Below are positions 1 through 9,132 of a stretch of DNA of 60,924 nt, piece after piece (the first letter of the stretch is position 1; every line of letters starts with the position of its first letter). Where the stretch lies: the NCBI GenBank assembly GCA_017425245.1, contig JAFOOX010000048.1, forward strand, positions 1 through 60,924. Reading direction: 5' to 3'. The translations under genes and the position numbers were made by a program. Origin of the DNA: Gammaproteobacteria bacterium. GTDB taxonomy: Bacteria > Pseudomonadota > Gammaproteobacteria > Enterobacterales > Neiellaceae. Under the pieces are notes generated by a model, which ran no database searches, was not told the DNA's origin, and saw nothing but the letters and a program-made list of their open reading frames with translations.

Positions 1-194
1 AGGGTGTAACTGCGTTTCAGCGTGACCCCTGCGGCTGGCGCACCGTTAAAAGTCAGACGGCCGCTAACGGCCGGAAACACCTCAATGGTGACGGTTTTGA
101 ACAGGCTGAACATGGCTCCCTCCGCCTGTGACTGTGGTAACGGCAGCAGCAGGAGAAAGGCCAAAGTTCGCCAGTAGTGGCGTGCTGTAACCAT
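1..194 (-). CDS. DUF6795-like exported protein, partial
   Basis: The reading frame starts at an ATG at 192-194 and runs off the left edge, so only about the first 64 residues are seen. The N-terminus is a signal peptide: a short basic start (ARHYWR), the hydrophobic run LAFLLLLPLP, and a likely cleavage after SQA. The mature part begins MFSLFKTVTIEVFPAVSG and continues RLTFNGAPAAGVTLKRSYT, which resembles the DUF6795 pattern of a strand, then a G-x-L-x-x-NG-x-P-x-AG turn, then R. An AGGGAG-like ribosome site lies just upstream. Function unknown; probably periplasmic. A second in-frame ATG (MFSLF) would remove the signal peptide and is less likely. Confidence 0.6.
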   Translation of the reverse strand, partial: MVTARHYWRTLAFLLLLPLPQSQAEGAMFSLFKTVTIEVFPAVSGRLTFNGAPAAGVTLKRSYT

Positions 195-308
195 CTGCAC
201 CTGCTCCCTGTGCGCTGTGGCGACCAAGGTTCCATTGGTCATTTTTCCGGCAGATTCTGGCGCTGCGCGTGCGGCGCTGTCAACACGGCGGGTCAATCCA
301 GAGCCTGA

Positions 309-626
309 TCAGCCGCCGACCACCACTGCGCCGCCCCCCTGGCGGGCAATGGCATCACTGAGGAAGCGGCACAGCTCGGCGCCGCTGCGATTGTCGATCC
401 ACTGTTCGCCCTGCAGCTCGAAGTGGTGGCCATTGAATTTGGTGGCTACCCAGATCTGGTGCAGCGGCTCCTGCTTGTTAAGGATGATGCGGCTCTTGTC
501 GGCCATCACCAGGGTGAGGATGCCGCCGGCCTGCTCGCAGTCGATGTCGGCACCGGCGCTGTCGATGGCATCCACCAGCTGGTTAAAGAGGGTCTCGACG
601 CGCTGGTGATATTCACTGGTTTTCAT
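309..626 (-). CDS. cyaY: Iron donor/frataxin homologue CyaY
   Basis: A 105-residue frataxin-fold protein that supplies or gates iron for IscS/IscU iron-sulfur assembly in the cytoplasm. The acidic first helix (ESEYH-type start MKTSEYHQRVETLF, then D/E residues through IDSAGADIDCE) and the central strand motif LNKQEPLHQIWVATKFNG are typical of the family. The length matches CyaY. The frame is open further upstream, but the ATG at 626 is preceded by GGAGAG at good spacing and gives the family N-terminus, so I chose it. It is divergent from lptM with 88 bp between the starts, the same neighbourhood as in enterobacteria and vibrios (cyaY, lptM, dapF). Confidence 0.93.
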   Translation of the reverse strand: MKTSEYHQRVETLFNQLVDAIDSAGADIDCEQAGGILTLVMADKSRIILNKQEPLHQIWVATKFNGHHFELQGEQWIDNRSGAELCRFLSDAIARQGGGAVVVGG

Positions 627-714
627 GGCTCTCCGACGCCTGTTGCGGCGCTTTCCAATCCTCGGGTGCGGTGCGATTATAGGCTCCCCAACATCAACAA
701 TCACCGCAGGATCC

Positions 715-882
715 ATGCGCCATCTGCTGCTTGTTCCGGTTGTGCTGTTCACCCTTGCCGGTTGTGGTAACAAAGGGGCGCTCTATCTGCCCGAACCTGA
801 GGCGCAACCCGCCCCGGTCGCCACCGCTGACAGCGCCGCCAAGCCCGCGCAGAACGTGGCGCCCACCATCCCTGCCCCCTGA
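715..882 (+). CDS. lptM: LPS-assembly lipoprotein LptM (YifL)
   Basis: A 55-residue lipoprotein. The N-terminal signal MRHLLLVPVVLFTLAGC ends in a lipobox LAGC, so Cys17 would be acylated. The following segment GNKGALYLPEP is the conserved LptM core; the rest is a Pro/Ala-rich tail. The family member in E. coli binds the LptD/LptE translocon and helps LptD oxidative maturation. The start is the ATG at 715; an upstream open frame gives no signal peptide. It lies 15 bp before the lysA start and is probably co-transcribed with it, an arrangement conserved in gammaproteobacteria. Confidence 0.9.
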   Translation: MRHLLLVPVVLFTLAGCGNKGALYLPEPEAQPAPVATADSAAKPAQNVAPTIPAP

Positions 883-897
883 TCGCTGGAGATCGCC

Positions 898-2154
898 TTG
901 GACCATTTTGTTCGCAACCCTGCCGGTGAGCTGCTGGCCGAGCAGGTACCGGTGGCCGCCATCGCGGCCCGCTTCGGCACCCCCTGCTATGTCTATTCGA
1001 AGGCCACCCTGGTACGTCATTTCCATGCCTTCGACGATGCCCTGAAGGGGATGCCGCATCTCATCTGCTATGCCGTGAAAGCCAACAGCAATATCGCCGT
1101 GCTCGGCCTGCTGGCCCGCCTTGGCGCTGGTTTTGACATCGTCTCCGGCGGTGAGCTGGCGCGGGTGATCAAAGCGGGTGGCGATGCCGCCAAGGTGGTG
1201 TTCTCCGGTGTGGCCAAAACCGAGGCAGAGATTGAGCAGGCGCTTACTGCTGGCATCCTCTGTTTTAATGCTGAATCGCGGCCGGAGCTGGAGCGCATCG
1301 CCCAGGTGGCCGCTCGCCTTGGCAAGTGCGCGCCGATTTCGCTGCGGGTTAACCCCGATGTCGATGCCGCCACCCACCCCTATATCTCCACCGGCCTCAA
1401 AGAGAACAAGTTCGGAGTGCCGCTGGATGAAGCGCTGACCATCTACCGCTGGGCGGCCACTCAGCCGTCGCTGGCGGTGGTCGGTGTCGATTGCCACATC
1501 GGCTCGCAGATCACCAAGCTTACCCCCTTTGTCGATGCCGCCAAGCGGGTGCTGGCGCTGGTCGATCAGCTGGCCAGCGAGGGTATTGTGCTGCACCACA
1601 TTGATGTCGGTGGTGGCCTGGGCGTGCGCTATCGCGATGAGCAGCCAGCGCTGCCGGCCGATTATGCCGCAGCGCTTGGCGAGCTGATGGCCGCCCGGCC
1701 GCAGACGCTGATGATGGAACCGGGGCGGGCCATCGCCGCCAATGCCGGCATCTTCATCACCAAGGTGGAGTTCATCAAGGGCAATGGCGACAAGCAGTTC
1801 GCCATCATCGACGGCGCCATGAATGACCTGATCCGCCCCTCGCTCTATGGTGCCTGGATGGCGATCGAGACGGTCAGCCCGAGCGATGCGCCGCTGGCCA
1901 GCTATGACGTGGTTGGCCCGGTGTGCGAGACCGGCGACTTTCTCGGTAAGGAGCGTGAGCTGGCGATCCGCCCCGGCGATCTGCTGGTGGTGCGTTCGGC
2001 CGGCGCTTACGGCTTCACCATGAGCTCCAACTACAACAGCCGGCCACGGGTGGCCGAGGTGATGGTGGATGGCGAGCAGTGCCATCTGGTGCGCGCCCGT
2101 GAAACGGTGGAAAGCCTGTGGGCCGGCGAGCAGCTGCTGCCGGAGGCGGGCTGA
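898..2154 (+). CDS. lysA: Diaminopimelate decarboxylase
   Basis: Decarboxylates meso-diaminopimelate to L-lysine, the last step of lysine synthesis. This is a 418-residue fold-type III PLP enzyme. The PLP-binding lysine is in CYAVKANSN (about residue 61). Later motifs include HIGSQI, the glycine-rich DVGGGLGV loop, [11 protein letters not shown] and the C-terminal [16 protein letters not shown] substrate loop. The start is a TTG preceded by GGAG; it gives MDHF, the usual N-terminus of the family in vibrios, so I prefer it to any later ATG. The stop overlaps the dapF start (TGATG), consistent with translational coupling to the enzyme that makes its substrate. Confidence 0.96.
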   Translation: MDHFVRNPAGELLAEQVPVAAIAARFGTPCYVYSKATLVRHFHAFDDALKGMPHLICYAVKANSNIAVLGLLARLGAGFDIVSGGELARVIKAGGDAAKVVFSGVAKTEAEIEQALTAGILCFNAESRPELERIAQVAARLGKCAPISLRVNPDVDAATHPYISTGLKENKFGVPLDEALTIYRWAATQPSLAVVGVDCHIGSQITKLTPFVDAAKRVLALVDQLASEGIVLHHIDVGGGLGVRYRDEQPALPADYAAALGELMAARPQTLMMEPGRAIAANAGIFITKVEFIKGNGDKQFAIIDGAMNDLIRPSLYGAWMAIETVSPSDAPLASYDVVGPVCETGDFLGKERELAIRPGDLLVVRSAGAYGFTMSSNYNSRPRVAEVMVDGEQCHLVRARETVESLWAGEQLLPEAG

Positions 2155-2984
2155 TGTACGTTCATTTCGCCAAGATGCATGGCATTGGCAATGACTTCGT
2201 GGTCATCGATGCCATCACCCAGAATGTGTTCCTCTCCAAGGAGCAGATCCAGCGGCTGGCCGATCGCCATTTCGGCATCGGTTTCGACCAGCTGCTATTG
2301 GTCGAACCGCCCTATGATCCCGAGATCGACTTCCATTACCGTATCTTCAATGCCGATGGCAGCGAGGTCGAACAGTGCGGCAACGGTGCTCGCTGCTTTG
2401 CCCGCTTCGTGCGCCTGAAGCAGTTGACCAACAAGAGCCGCATCACCGTCTCCACCAAGGCCGGCAACATCGTGCTCTATGTGGAAGATGACGATCAGAT
2501 CACCGTCAACATGGGGGCGCCGTTGCTCGAACCGGGCAAAATCCCGATGCGCGCCAACCGCCAGGAGCTGACCTATCTGGAGCGGATCAACGGTGAGACG
2601 GTGATGTTTGGCGCCGCCTCCATGGGCAACCCCCATGCAGTGATCACCGTGGCCGATGTGGCCAGCGCCCCGGTGGAAACCCTGGGGCCGGCGTTGCAGG
2701 CCCATGAGCGCTTTCCATCCAGCGTCAATGTCGGCTTTATGGAAGTGGTGGCCAGCGATCATATCCGTCTGCGCGTCTATGAGCGTGGGGCCGGTGAAAC
2801 CCTGGCCTGCGGCACCGGCGCCTGTGCGGCTGCGGTCGTTGGTCAATTGCAGGGTAAATTGGGCCCCAAGGTGCGGGTCGACCTGCCTGGTGGCACCATT
2901 ACCATCCGCTGGAAAGGTGGCGATGCGCCGGTGCGTATGACTGGACCAGCCGAGCATGTGTTTGATGGAGCCTTCGAGCTATGA
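2154..2984 (+). CDS. dapF: Diaminopimelate epimerase
   Basis: Interconverts LL- and meso-diaminopimelate, feeding both lysine and peptidoglycan. The protein has 276 residues, the normal length. The two active-site cysteines are visible: about Cys75 in [12 protein letters not shown] and about Cys219 in [10 protein letters not shown]. The N-terminus [15 protein letters not shown] is canonical. The frame is open upstream, but the ATG that overlaps the lysA stop gives the family start. The 3' end overlaps the next gene by four bases (ATGA), so lysA-dapF-DUF484-xerC-yigB read as one tightly packed operon. Confidence 0.97.
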   Translation: MYVHFAKMHGIGNDFVVIDAITQNVFLSKEQIQRLADRHFGIGFDQLLLVEPPYDPEIDFHYRIFNADGSEVEQCGNGARCFARFVRLKQLTNKSRITVSTKAGNIVLYVEDDDQITVNMGAPLLEPGKIPMRANRQELTYLERINGETVMFGAASMGNPHAVITVADVASAPVETLGPALQAHERFPSSVNVGFMEVVASDHIRLRVYERGAGETLACGTGACAAAVVGQLQGKLGPKVRVDLPGGTITIRWKGGDAPVRMTGPAEHVFDGAFEL

Positions 2985-3643
2985 GCGAGCAACCGATGAC
3001 CGATGCAGCCGCTCTCAACCCGGATCAGGTGGCCGCCTGGCTGAGCGCCCATCCGCAGTTTTTTGCTGACCACCCGGAAGTGCTGGCCAGCCTGCGATTG
3101 CCCCACGGCGAGACGGGCACGGTGTCGCTGGTGGAACGCCAGCTCAGCCAGCTGCGCGACGACAACCAGCAACTGCGCGACCGTATAGACCAGCTGCTGG
3201 CCACAGCTTCGCGTAATGAGCACATCTTCCATCACTTCAGCGAGCTCTATGTGCGGGTGCTGGCCTGCGAGTGCATCGACGAGCTGCGCCAGCTGCTCAC
3301 TGAGTATCTGGGTGAGCGCCTCGATCTGCCCTTTGTGGCCGTGCTGCCGTTGCCGCTGCACGATAAAGCCGATGATGGTGCCAGTGAGCGCATCATGCGC
3401 CGGCTGCGGCCTCGCCCTTACTATTTCGGCCGCATCACTCGGGGTGAGCAGGTACAGCTGTTTGATTGCAGCAAGGCCGCCTCGGTGGCGCTGCTGCATA
3501 TCAACGCCCATGAGCCGGGGGCGATCCTGGCCATTGGCAGCCACGACGCCAACCGCTTTGACCCGGAGATGGACAGCCTGCTGCTGGAGCAGCTGCGCGC
3601 CCTGCTCGGGGTGCTGTTACCGCGCTTGAGCGGAACCGCCTGA
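2981..3643 (+). CDS. DUF484 family protein
   Basis: A 220-residue cytoplasmic protein of the DUF484 family, whose members have a GAF-like fold; no activity is established. The N-terminal third contains [20 protein letters not shown], the signature helix of the family, then a coiled-coil stretch ([19 protein letters not shown]). The rest would form the GAF-like domain. It starts in a four-base overlap with dapF and ends two bases before xerC. The dapF-DUF484-xerC order is widespread in gammaproteobacteria. Confidence 0.9.
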   Translation: MSEQPMTDAAALNPDQVAAWLSAHPQFFADHPEVLASLRLPHGETGTVSLVERQLSQLRDDNQQLRDRIDQLLATASRNEHIFHHFSELYVRVLACECIDELRQLLTEYLGERLDLPFVAVLPLPLHDKADDGASERIMRRLRPRPYYFGRITRGEQVQLFDCSKAASVALLHINAHEPGAILAIGSHDANRFDPEMDSLLLEQLRALLGVLLPRLSGTA

Positions 3644-3645
3644 CG

Positions 3646-4551
3646 ATGGCCAGCAGCAGCTGGGATGAGTGGCAGCAGCGCTTCGCCACCCAGCTGGCGG
3701 CCCTGCGCCTGGCCCCGGCCAGCCGTCATAACTATCAGGCGGCGGTGGCCGAGGCTGCTACCTTTTTCATCGGTCTGGGGCTGGCACCAGCTGCCCTGCG
3801 CGCCGACGACATTCGCCGCTGGGTGGCTGATCTGATGTACAACGGCCAGCACCCGCGCACCGTGGCCCTTAAGCTGTCGGCGCTGCGTCGCTGGTGCCGG
3901 CTGCTGCTGCGCGAGGGGCTACTCGATCACAATCCTGCCGAAGTGGTCACGGCCCCCAAAGCCGGCCGCTCGCTGCCCAAGACCCTGAGCATCGAGGGGG
4001 CCAGCCAGCTGCTGGCGATTGCCGACGATGATCCACTGGCCAACCGTGACCGAGCGATGATGGAGCTGTTCTACGGTAGTGGCCTGCGCCTGTCGGAGCT
4101 GGTGGGCCTAGATCTGGCCGCGCTGGATCTGGGCGAGCGGCTGCTGCGGGTCACCGGCAAAGGCAACCGCACCAGGGTGGTGCCGGTGGGCAGCAAGGCG
4201 CTGGAGGCTTTGCAGTTGTGGTTGAAGGAGCGGCCGCTGCTGGCCGCCAGCGGCGAGACCGCACTCTTTGTCAGCCAGCGCGGCTCACGCATCAGCAAAC
4301 GGGCTGTACAGCAGCGGCTGGCGCACTGGTCTACAGCACAGCAGCTGGGGGATCACGTCCACCCTCATCAGCTGCGCCATGCCTTTGCCACCCATCTGCT
4401 GGAAAGCTCGGGCGATCTGCGTGCGGTGCAGGAACTGCTCGGCCACGCCAACCTCAGCACCACCCAGATCTACACTCATCTCGATTTCCAGCATCTGGCC
4501 CGCGTCTATGAAGCGGCCCATCCGCGCGCTAAACGTCAGGAGCAGGACTGA
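3646..4551 (+). CDS. xerC: Tyrosine recombinase XerC
   Basis: With XerD, resolves chromosome dimers at dif. The 301-residue protein has an N-terminal SAM-like core-binding domain and a C-terminal catalytic domain. Catalytic residues can be read off: Arg about 148 (GSGLRLSEL), Lys about 172 (VTGKGNR), His241-x-x-Arg244 (HQLRHAFATHLL), His267 (LGHANLSTT) and nucleophile Tyr276 (QIYTHLDF). The length and the final RAKR tail fit XerC rather than XerD. It is the fourth gene of the lysA operon and is followed immediately by yigB (TGA then ATG). Confidence 0.95.
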   Translation: MASSSWDEWQQRFATQLAALRLAPASRHNYQAAVAEAATFFIGLGLAPAALRADDIRRWVADLMYNGQHPRTVALKLSALRRWCRLLLREGLLDHNPAEVVTAPKAGRSLPKTLSIEGASQLLAIADDDPLANRDRAMMELFYGSGLRLSELVGLDLAALDLGERLLRVTGKGNRTRVVPVGSKALEALQLWLKERPLLAASGETALFVSQRGSRISKRAVQQRLAHWSTAQQLGDHVHPHQLRHAFATHLLESSGDLRAVQELLGHANLSTTQIYTHLDFQHLARVYEAAHPRAKRQEQD

Positions 4552-5253
4552 ATGCGGTTTTTTCGGCCCTTGGCCCCGGTGAGGGCGCTCAGCTTCGATC
4601 TCGACGACACCCTGTATGACAACCGGCCGGTGATGGTCAACGCCGAGAGCGGCCTGCTGGCGCTGCTCAGTCAGCAGCTGGGGGCGCCGATCAATCACCA
4701 GCGCTACCAACAGGCGCGCCATCAGGCGCTGATGGCCGAGCCGCATCTCGGCCAGGATGTCAGTCGCCTGCGCCGCGCCACTGTGGCCCAGCTGGCCCTA
4801 AACCACGGCTGGCAGCGGGCTGCTGCCGAGCAGCTGGGGCGGCAGGCGTTCGACCACTTTCTGGCCCTGCGCAACCGGGTGACAGTGCCGGCCGCCAGCC
4901 ACCATCTGCTCGACTGGCTGGCCGCCCGCTACCCGCTGGTGGCCATCACCAACGGCAATGTGGATGTCGTCGCCATTGGCCTGTCGGGCTATTTTCGCGC
5001 CATCCTCCATGCTGGCGAGGGCTGGCCGATGAAACCGGCTCTGCCGCTGTTTCGCGAAGCGGAGCGGCGGTTGGGGGTGAGCGGCAGTGCCATTTTGCAT
5101 GTCGGTGACCATGCCGAAACCGACGTGCGCGGCGCCCTTGGCGCCGGCTGGCAGGCCGCTTGGCTCGATCACGGCCAGACCAGCCTGCCCCGCCTGCTGC
5201 CCACCGTTGCCCTTGAGCGGCTGGAGCAACTGCAACCGCTACTCGCCCCCTAA
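4552..5253 (+). CDS. yigB: HAD-family phosphatase, YigB-like
   Basis: A 233-residue haloacid-dehalogenase phosphatase. Motif I is SFDLDDTLYDN (nucleophile and general-acid aspartates), motif II is AITNGN, the motif III lysine is in MKPALPLF, and motif IV is HVGDHAETDVRGA. E. coli YigB dephosphorylates a riboflavin precursor and FMN; I infer the same from position after xerC, which is the conserved location of yigB. Start codon directly follows the xerC stop. It is the last gene of the operon; the next gene is convergent. Confidence 0.86.
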   Translation: MRFFRPLAPVRALSFDLDDTLYDNRPVMVNAESGLLALLSQQLGAPINHQRYQQARHQALMAEPHLGQDVSRLRRATVAQLALNHGWQRAAAEQLGRQAFDHFLALRNRVTVPAASHHLLDWLAARYPLVAITNGNVDVVAIGLSGYFRAILHAGEGWPMKPALPLFREAERRLGVSGSAILHVGDHAETDVRGALGAGWQAAWLDHGQTSLPRLLPTVALERLEQLQPLLAP

Positions 5254-5275
5254 GCGGGGTCAGCGACACTGGCCG

Positions 5276-6391
5276 TCACAGCTGGTACTGACGGGCCAGC
5301 TCGGCATGGTGGGCGTTGATCTCCAGCAGCTGCTGCTGGGTGCGCGCCTCATCGCCGAAGAACAGGCCATCACTGGCCTTGAGCAGCGGGAAATGGTGGC
5401 GTAGAGCCTCCTCCACCGCCGCCACCCGCAGCAGGGTCATGGGGGTGCAGCTCTTGCCGCTGATGTCGTCATGCACATCGAGCAGATGGCTGCGGTAGCC
5501 CTCCACCAGATAGAGATCCTCAAGGCCGCCGGGGCACTCCAGCGCCTGCTGCCAGCGTTGGGCATACCCCAGCCAGTGGTCGAGCACCTGACTGCTGGCG
5601 CCCAGTGCCTTGAGCCGCTGGTGGATCTGCAGATAGGCGGCCAGCGCCTCCTCTTTCTCCAGCCGGAACAGCGCCAGTGCCTCGGCCCGTTGGCCAGCCT
5701 GCTCCAGCTTGAGCAGATGGCTGAACAGGTTGCGGGTCTCGAACCGCTCCGCCGGATGGAACAGCGGGGTGGTCATGCCGTTGCTGTTGACCATGGTCAG
5801 GGGGTCGAAGGTCCAGCAATAACCAAAATCGAACAGCCACACCCGCTCCCCATCGTCGAGCAGATTGCCGGGGCAGAGATCCCACTCGAAGATGCCGGCC
5901 ACCACCATATTGGCCAGGGTCTGGTGGAGCTGGCGCAGGGTGCTGCGGTCATAGCGGGTCAGCGGCGCCCCGGGGATCCAGGGCGACACCATCAGTCCCA
6001 GGCGGAAGTCGGCGTAGAGGGTGTCGACGATATTGGCGAACTGCTCGCGCCCGGCGGCGTCAGCCTTAAGCCGGGTGAAATCAGCACGCCGCTGCACCTC
6101 GGTGAGAAACGAGGTCTGACCGTCGACATTGGCCACCCGCGCCACTGGCAGCTTGCGCTTGATGTTGTAGCGCTGATCGCCCAGCCGCAGGCAGAGCACC
6201 TCGCCGGTCAGGCCACCGCCAAAGTGAGCCTCCACCCGTGGGTCGGCGGCGGTCAGCGCCAACAGCTCGGCGGCGGGCAGCGGCAGGGCGTCCACCGAAC
6301 CGACGATCAGCGGCTGGCCGCTGGCAACAAAATCCAACTGGGACTGGCGGCGGATGCTCTCGTAATCACAGGCTTCGGGTTGAATGGACAT
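5276..6391 (-). CDS. Orphan protein-kinase-like-fold phosphotransferase
   Basis: A 371-residue protein I cannot assign to a named family, but with kinase/APH-like active-site motifs. RYNIKRK (Lys78/Lys80) could be the ATP-binding lysine and Glu98 the helix-C glutamate. EWDLCPGNLL (Asp171, Asn176) matches the catalytic loop HGDLHPGN of aminoglycoside-phosphotransferase-like enzymes but with the His replaced, and LFDFGYCW (Asp188-Phe-Gly) is a DFG metal-binding motif. The C-terminal 170 residues are helical without recognisable motifs. No membrane segment or signal. It is a single gene, convergent with yigB and divergent from the MalT-like gene. Substrate unknown. Confidence 0.72.
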   Translation of the reverse strand: MSIQPEACDYESIRRQSQLDFVASGQPLIVGSVDALPLPAAELLALTAADPRVEAHFGGGLTGEVLCLRLGDQRYNIKRKLPVARVANVDGQTSFLTEVQRRADFTRLKADAAGREQFANIVDTLYADFRLGLMVSPWIPGAPLTRYDRSTLRQLHQTLANMVVAGIFEWDLCPGNLLDDGERVWLFDFGYCWTFDPLTMVNSNGMTTPLFHPAERFETRNLFSHLLKLEQAGQRAEALALFRLEKEEALAAYLQIHQRLKALGASSQVLDHWLGYAQRWQQALECPGGLEDLYLVEGYRSHLLDVHDDISGKSCTPMTLLRVAAVEEALRHHFPLLKASDGLFFGDEARTQQQLLEINAHHAELARQYQL

Positions 6392-6578
6392 GGTCAGCGT
6401 CTCGGCAATGGGCTTGGCAACAGCATGGGGCTGGGGCAGTAAAGCAGCAGCAAGCCAGTGGGTGGATTTTAAGGGGTGGAGACCCTGTGGATGTTGCAGG
6501 AGTTTGAAGCGAACAAAAGTATCCCGCTGGCTAAGCCGCTAACCTGATCGCCATGACCTCGTACGCCATCTGTAATTC

Positions 6579-9122
6579 ATGCTGATTGCCGCCAAAGTCC
6601 TGCCCCCTGCCGCCGATCCCTGGCTGTCGCTGTCGCCGCTGCTGCAACGGCTGCCATCCGTCTCCCGACTGGCCCTGCAAGCGCCGGCTGGCTACGGCAA
6701 GACGGCGCTGGCCGCCCATTACCATCGCCACTTTGCCGGCCCCAAACTGTGGCTCAGCCTCGACAGTGGCGACAACCATGGACCGCGACTGCTGGCCCAT
6801 CTGGCCCTGGCGCTGGGGATGAATGAACCACAGCTGCGCACCGAAAGCGAGGTGGTGGTGGCGCTGGCCCGCCATGAGGGCGGACTGTGGGTGGTGGATC
6901 AGCTGGAACAGCTAAGCGGCGACGACAGCCACGCCCTGCTGCTGCGCCTGGCCGCCCACTGGCGCGGCACTCTGGTGATCACCAGCCGCCCAGGCGGCCT
7001 GCTGCCGCGCTGGTTGCTGGCCGAAGCTAACCGCTGGTGGCGCTGGGGCAGCAGCGAACTACGCCTGGATGATGCACAGGCCCAGGCCCTGACCAACCAG
7101 CTACGAGCCGGGCTGGATGAGGGGCTGGTGACCCGCCTCAACAGCTATTTCGATGGCTGGCCGGCGTTGTGGCGGCTGTGGCTGCAGCAGCCGGTGGCCG
7201 GTGATGATGTAGCCCACTGGAGTGGCCCGCTGCGCGATTATCTGCTGGCCACCTGGCTGTCATCGCTGGCGCCACCGCTGCGTCAGTTCATCAGTCAGCT
7301 GGCGGTTTACGACTGGTTCGACGAGCCGCTGGCCGCTGCGGTCAGCGACCAGCCCTTTGTCCGCCACCTGCTGGCCGAACTGCGTCAGCAGGGGATGGTG
7401 CGGCTGCGCGGCAGTGCCGGTCAGGGCGGCCGCAATGGCGACCAAGAGCTACTACCGTTTCTGCGTGATGCCCTGCGCTTTGATCTGTCGCTGAGCGCTC
7501 CGCAACTGCTGCTGGCAGCCCACTATCGGGCCGTGGAGGCGCTGCTGGCGCGCGACTGTTGGCTGGAGGCGGCCCAACAGGCGCTGGTGGCGGCTGATCG
7601 CGGCCTGGCCTTGGCCACCCTGCGCCGCCTTGGCTGGCGCCTCTACCATCAGGCCGCCTTTAACCAGCTACGCCAACTATTCGAACTGGTCGGCCAGAGC
7701 CATTGGCAAACAAACGGTGAACTGGTGTTGCTGCAGGGTTGGCTGGTGGTGGAGGGCGAGCGGGATTGCGCCCGGGCCCACCGCCAGCTGGAGCAGTTGC
7801 TGCCGCAGCTCACCCGCCAGGAGGAGTGGCCGCAGCTCCAACCCCGGGTTGCCGTCCTGCGCGCCGAAATCGCCTACCAGTTCGATCAGCCGCTTGAAGC
7901 GCTGCAGCTGACCCGCACCGTGGAGGCCAGCCAGATCACCCCTCATGATCGCATCGCCCTTGGCTATACCCGAGCCATGGCCGCCCTGCAGCTGGGCCGT
8001 CTGGATGAAGCCGAGCAGGCGCTGACGGCGTTGGCCCGCGCCGCAGATGCCGAGCAGCAGCATCACCACAGCCTGTGGGTGTGGCAGCGCCAGGCGGTGG
8101 TGGCCGCCCATCGCCTGCACTGGCCGGCCGCAGTCAGCGCCCTTCAGGCGGCAGAACAGCTGGCCACCCGCCATGGCCTCAATGCCGACAGCGCCCTCGA
8201 CAGCCTGTGGCGGGCCAAGGCCGAGCAGGCTCAGCTATTTGGCGATTGGGCGGCGGCGGCTCAGGCCATTGCCCGCGGCAGTGAACGGGAACACCCGCTC
8301 GGCGATTACTGGGAGCTGCCCTATCGGGCGCTGGCCCTGGTGCAGGCATTGGCGGTGCGCGACAGCAGCCGTATCAGCCAGTTGGAACAGCAGTTGAAAC
8401 AGCAACTGGCGCAGCACAGCTATTGCCAGCAATGGCAGTTGCGGGCCCGTCAGGCGCTGCTACTGGCGGCGGTGGTGCGCGGTGAACAGGCAGCCATCGC
8501 CGCACTAGCCGAGGTGTTGCCGTTCGTAACGGACGATCTAAGCCTGCCCTCACTGCAGCAGAGCGTGCTGGCCGCCTGGTGCGGCTGGCATCTGGGACGG
8601 GTACCCGAAGGGCTGGCGGTGCTGGCCCAACGCGCCGAACAGGCGGGGCTGCGCTGGCTAAGCTGGCGCCTGCAGCTGGTGGCGACGCTGGCCGCCGCCC
8701 CGGATGAGCCGCCGGCGGCTGTGGTGCTACAAATGCAGCAAGGTTATGTCTGGGATCTGCTGCTGGCTGGCCCGGCGGCCCTGCCGCTCTGGGAACGCTG
8801 GCTGACCGGCCAGCTGTTGGCCGGCAACGATGCGGCCCATGACTGTCTATTGCGGGTGATCCAATGGTGCAGCGCTACCCCGGACAACAGTCAGGAGGCA
8901 GAACTACCCAGCCCCGACCCACGCCTGACCGATGCGGAGTGGCGGGTGCTGCAGCTGATCGGTCGCGGTTATCGCAACGAGCAGATCGCGGCGCGACTGT
9001 TCATTGCCCCATCGACGGTCAAAAGCCACATCAACCACCTTTACGCCAAGCTCGACCTGCACAGCCGCAGCGAGGCAAAAGCGCTGGCCAATCAGTGGCT
9101 GGGACGCAGCGCCGGCGGTTAA
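6579..9122 (+). CDS. MalT-like LuxR-family ATP-dependent regulator
   Basis: An 847-residue LAL-type regulator. It has an N-terminal STAND-class NTPase with Walker A APAGYGKTALAAHY (about residue 40) and Walker B-like LWVVDQLEQL. A long helical TPR-like middle follows, then a C-terminal LuxR helix-turn-helix (LTDAEWRVLQLIGRGYRNEQ, then SHINHLYAKLDLHSRSEA). The N-terminal MLIAAKVL and WLSLDSGDN motifs resemble MalT, which activates maltose genes on binding ATP and maltotriose. The middle is shorter and more diverged than in E. coli MalT (about 900 residues), and no mal genes are nearby, so the inducer and targets are open. It has its own upstream spacer of 187 bp shared with the divergent kinase-like gene. 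Confidence 0.78.
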   Translation: MLIAAKVLPPAADPWLSLSPLLQRLPSVSRLALQAPAGYGKTALAAHYHRHFAGPKLWLSLDSGDNHGPRLLAHLALALGMNEPQLRTESEVVVALARHEGGLWVVDQLEQLSGDDSHALLLRLAAHWRGTLVITSRPGGLLPRWLLAEANRWWRWGSSELRLDDAQAQALTNQLRAGLDEGLVTRLNSYFDGWPALWRLWLQQPVAGDDVAHWSGPLRDYLLATWLSSLAPPLRQFISQLAVYDWFDEPLAAAVSDQPFVRHLLAELRQQGMVRLRGSAGQGGRNGDQELLPFLRDALRFDLSLSAPQLLLAAHYRAVEALLARDCWLEAAQQALVAADRGLALATLRRLGWRLYHQAAFNQLRQLFELVGQSHWQTNGELVLLQGWLVVEGERDCARAHRQLEQLLPQLTRQEEWPQLQPRVAVLRAEIAYQFDQPLEALQLTRTVEASQITPHDRIALGYTRAMAALQLGRLDEAEQALTALARAADAEQQHHHSLWVWQRQAVVAAHRLHWPAAVSALQAAEQLATRHGLNADSALDSLWRAKAEQAQLFGDWAAAAQAIARGSEREHPLGDYWELPYRALALVQALAVRDSSRISQLEQQLKQQLAQHSYCQQWQLRARQALLLAAVVRGEQAAIAALAEVLPFVTDDLSLPSLQQSVLAAWCGWHLGRVPEGLAVLAQRAEQAGLRWLSWRLQLVATLAAAPDEPPAAVVLQMQQGYVWDLLLAGPAALPLWERWLTGQLLAGNDAAHDCLLRVIQWCSATPDNSQEAELPSPDPRLTDAEWRVLQLIGRGYRNEQIAARLFIAPSTVKSHINHLYAKLDLHSRSEAKALANQWLGRSAGG

Positions 9123-9132
9123 GCGCGCGACG

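Noticed and set aside
694..2085. Long open frame of 463 codons on the minus strand opposite lysA
   Set aside because: It is antisense to an intact lysA, has no known motif, is rich in His/Gly/Arg from GC-rich third positions, and has no ribosome site context.
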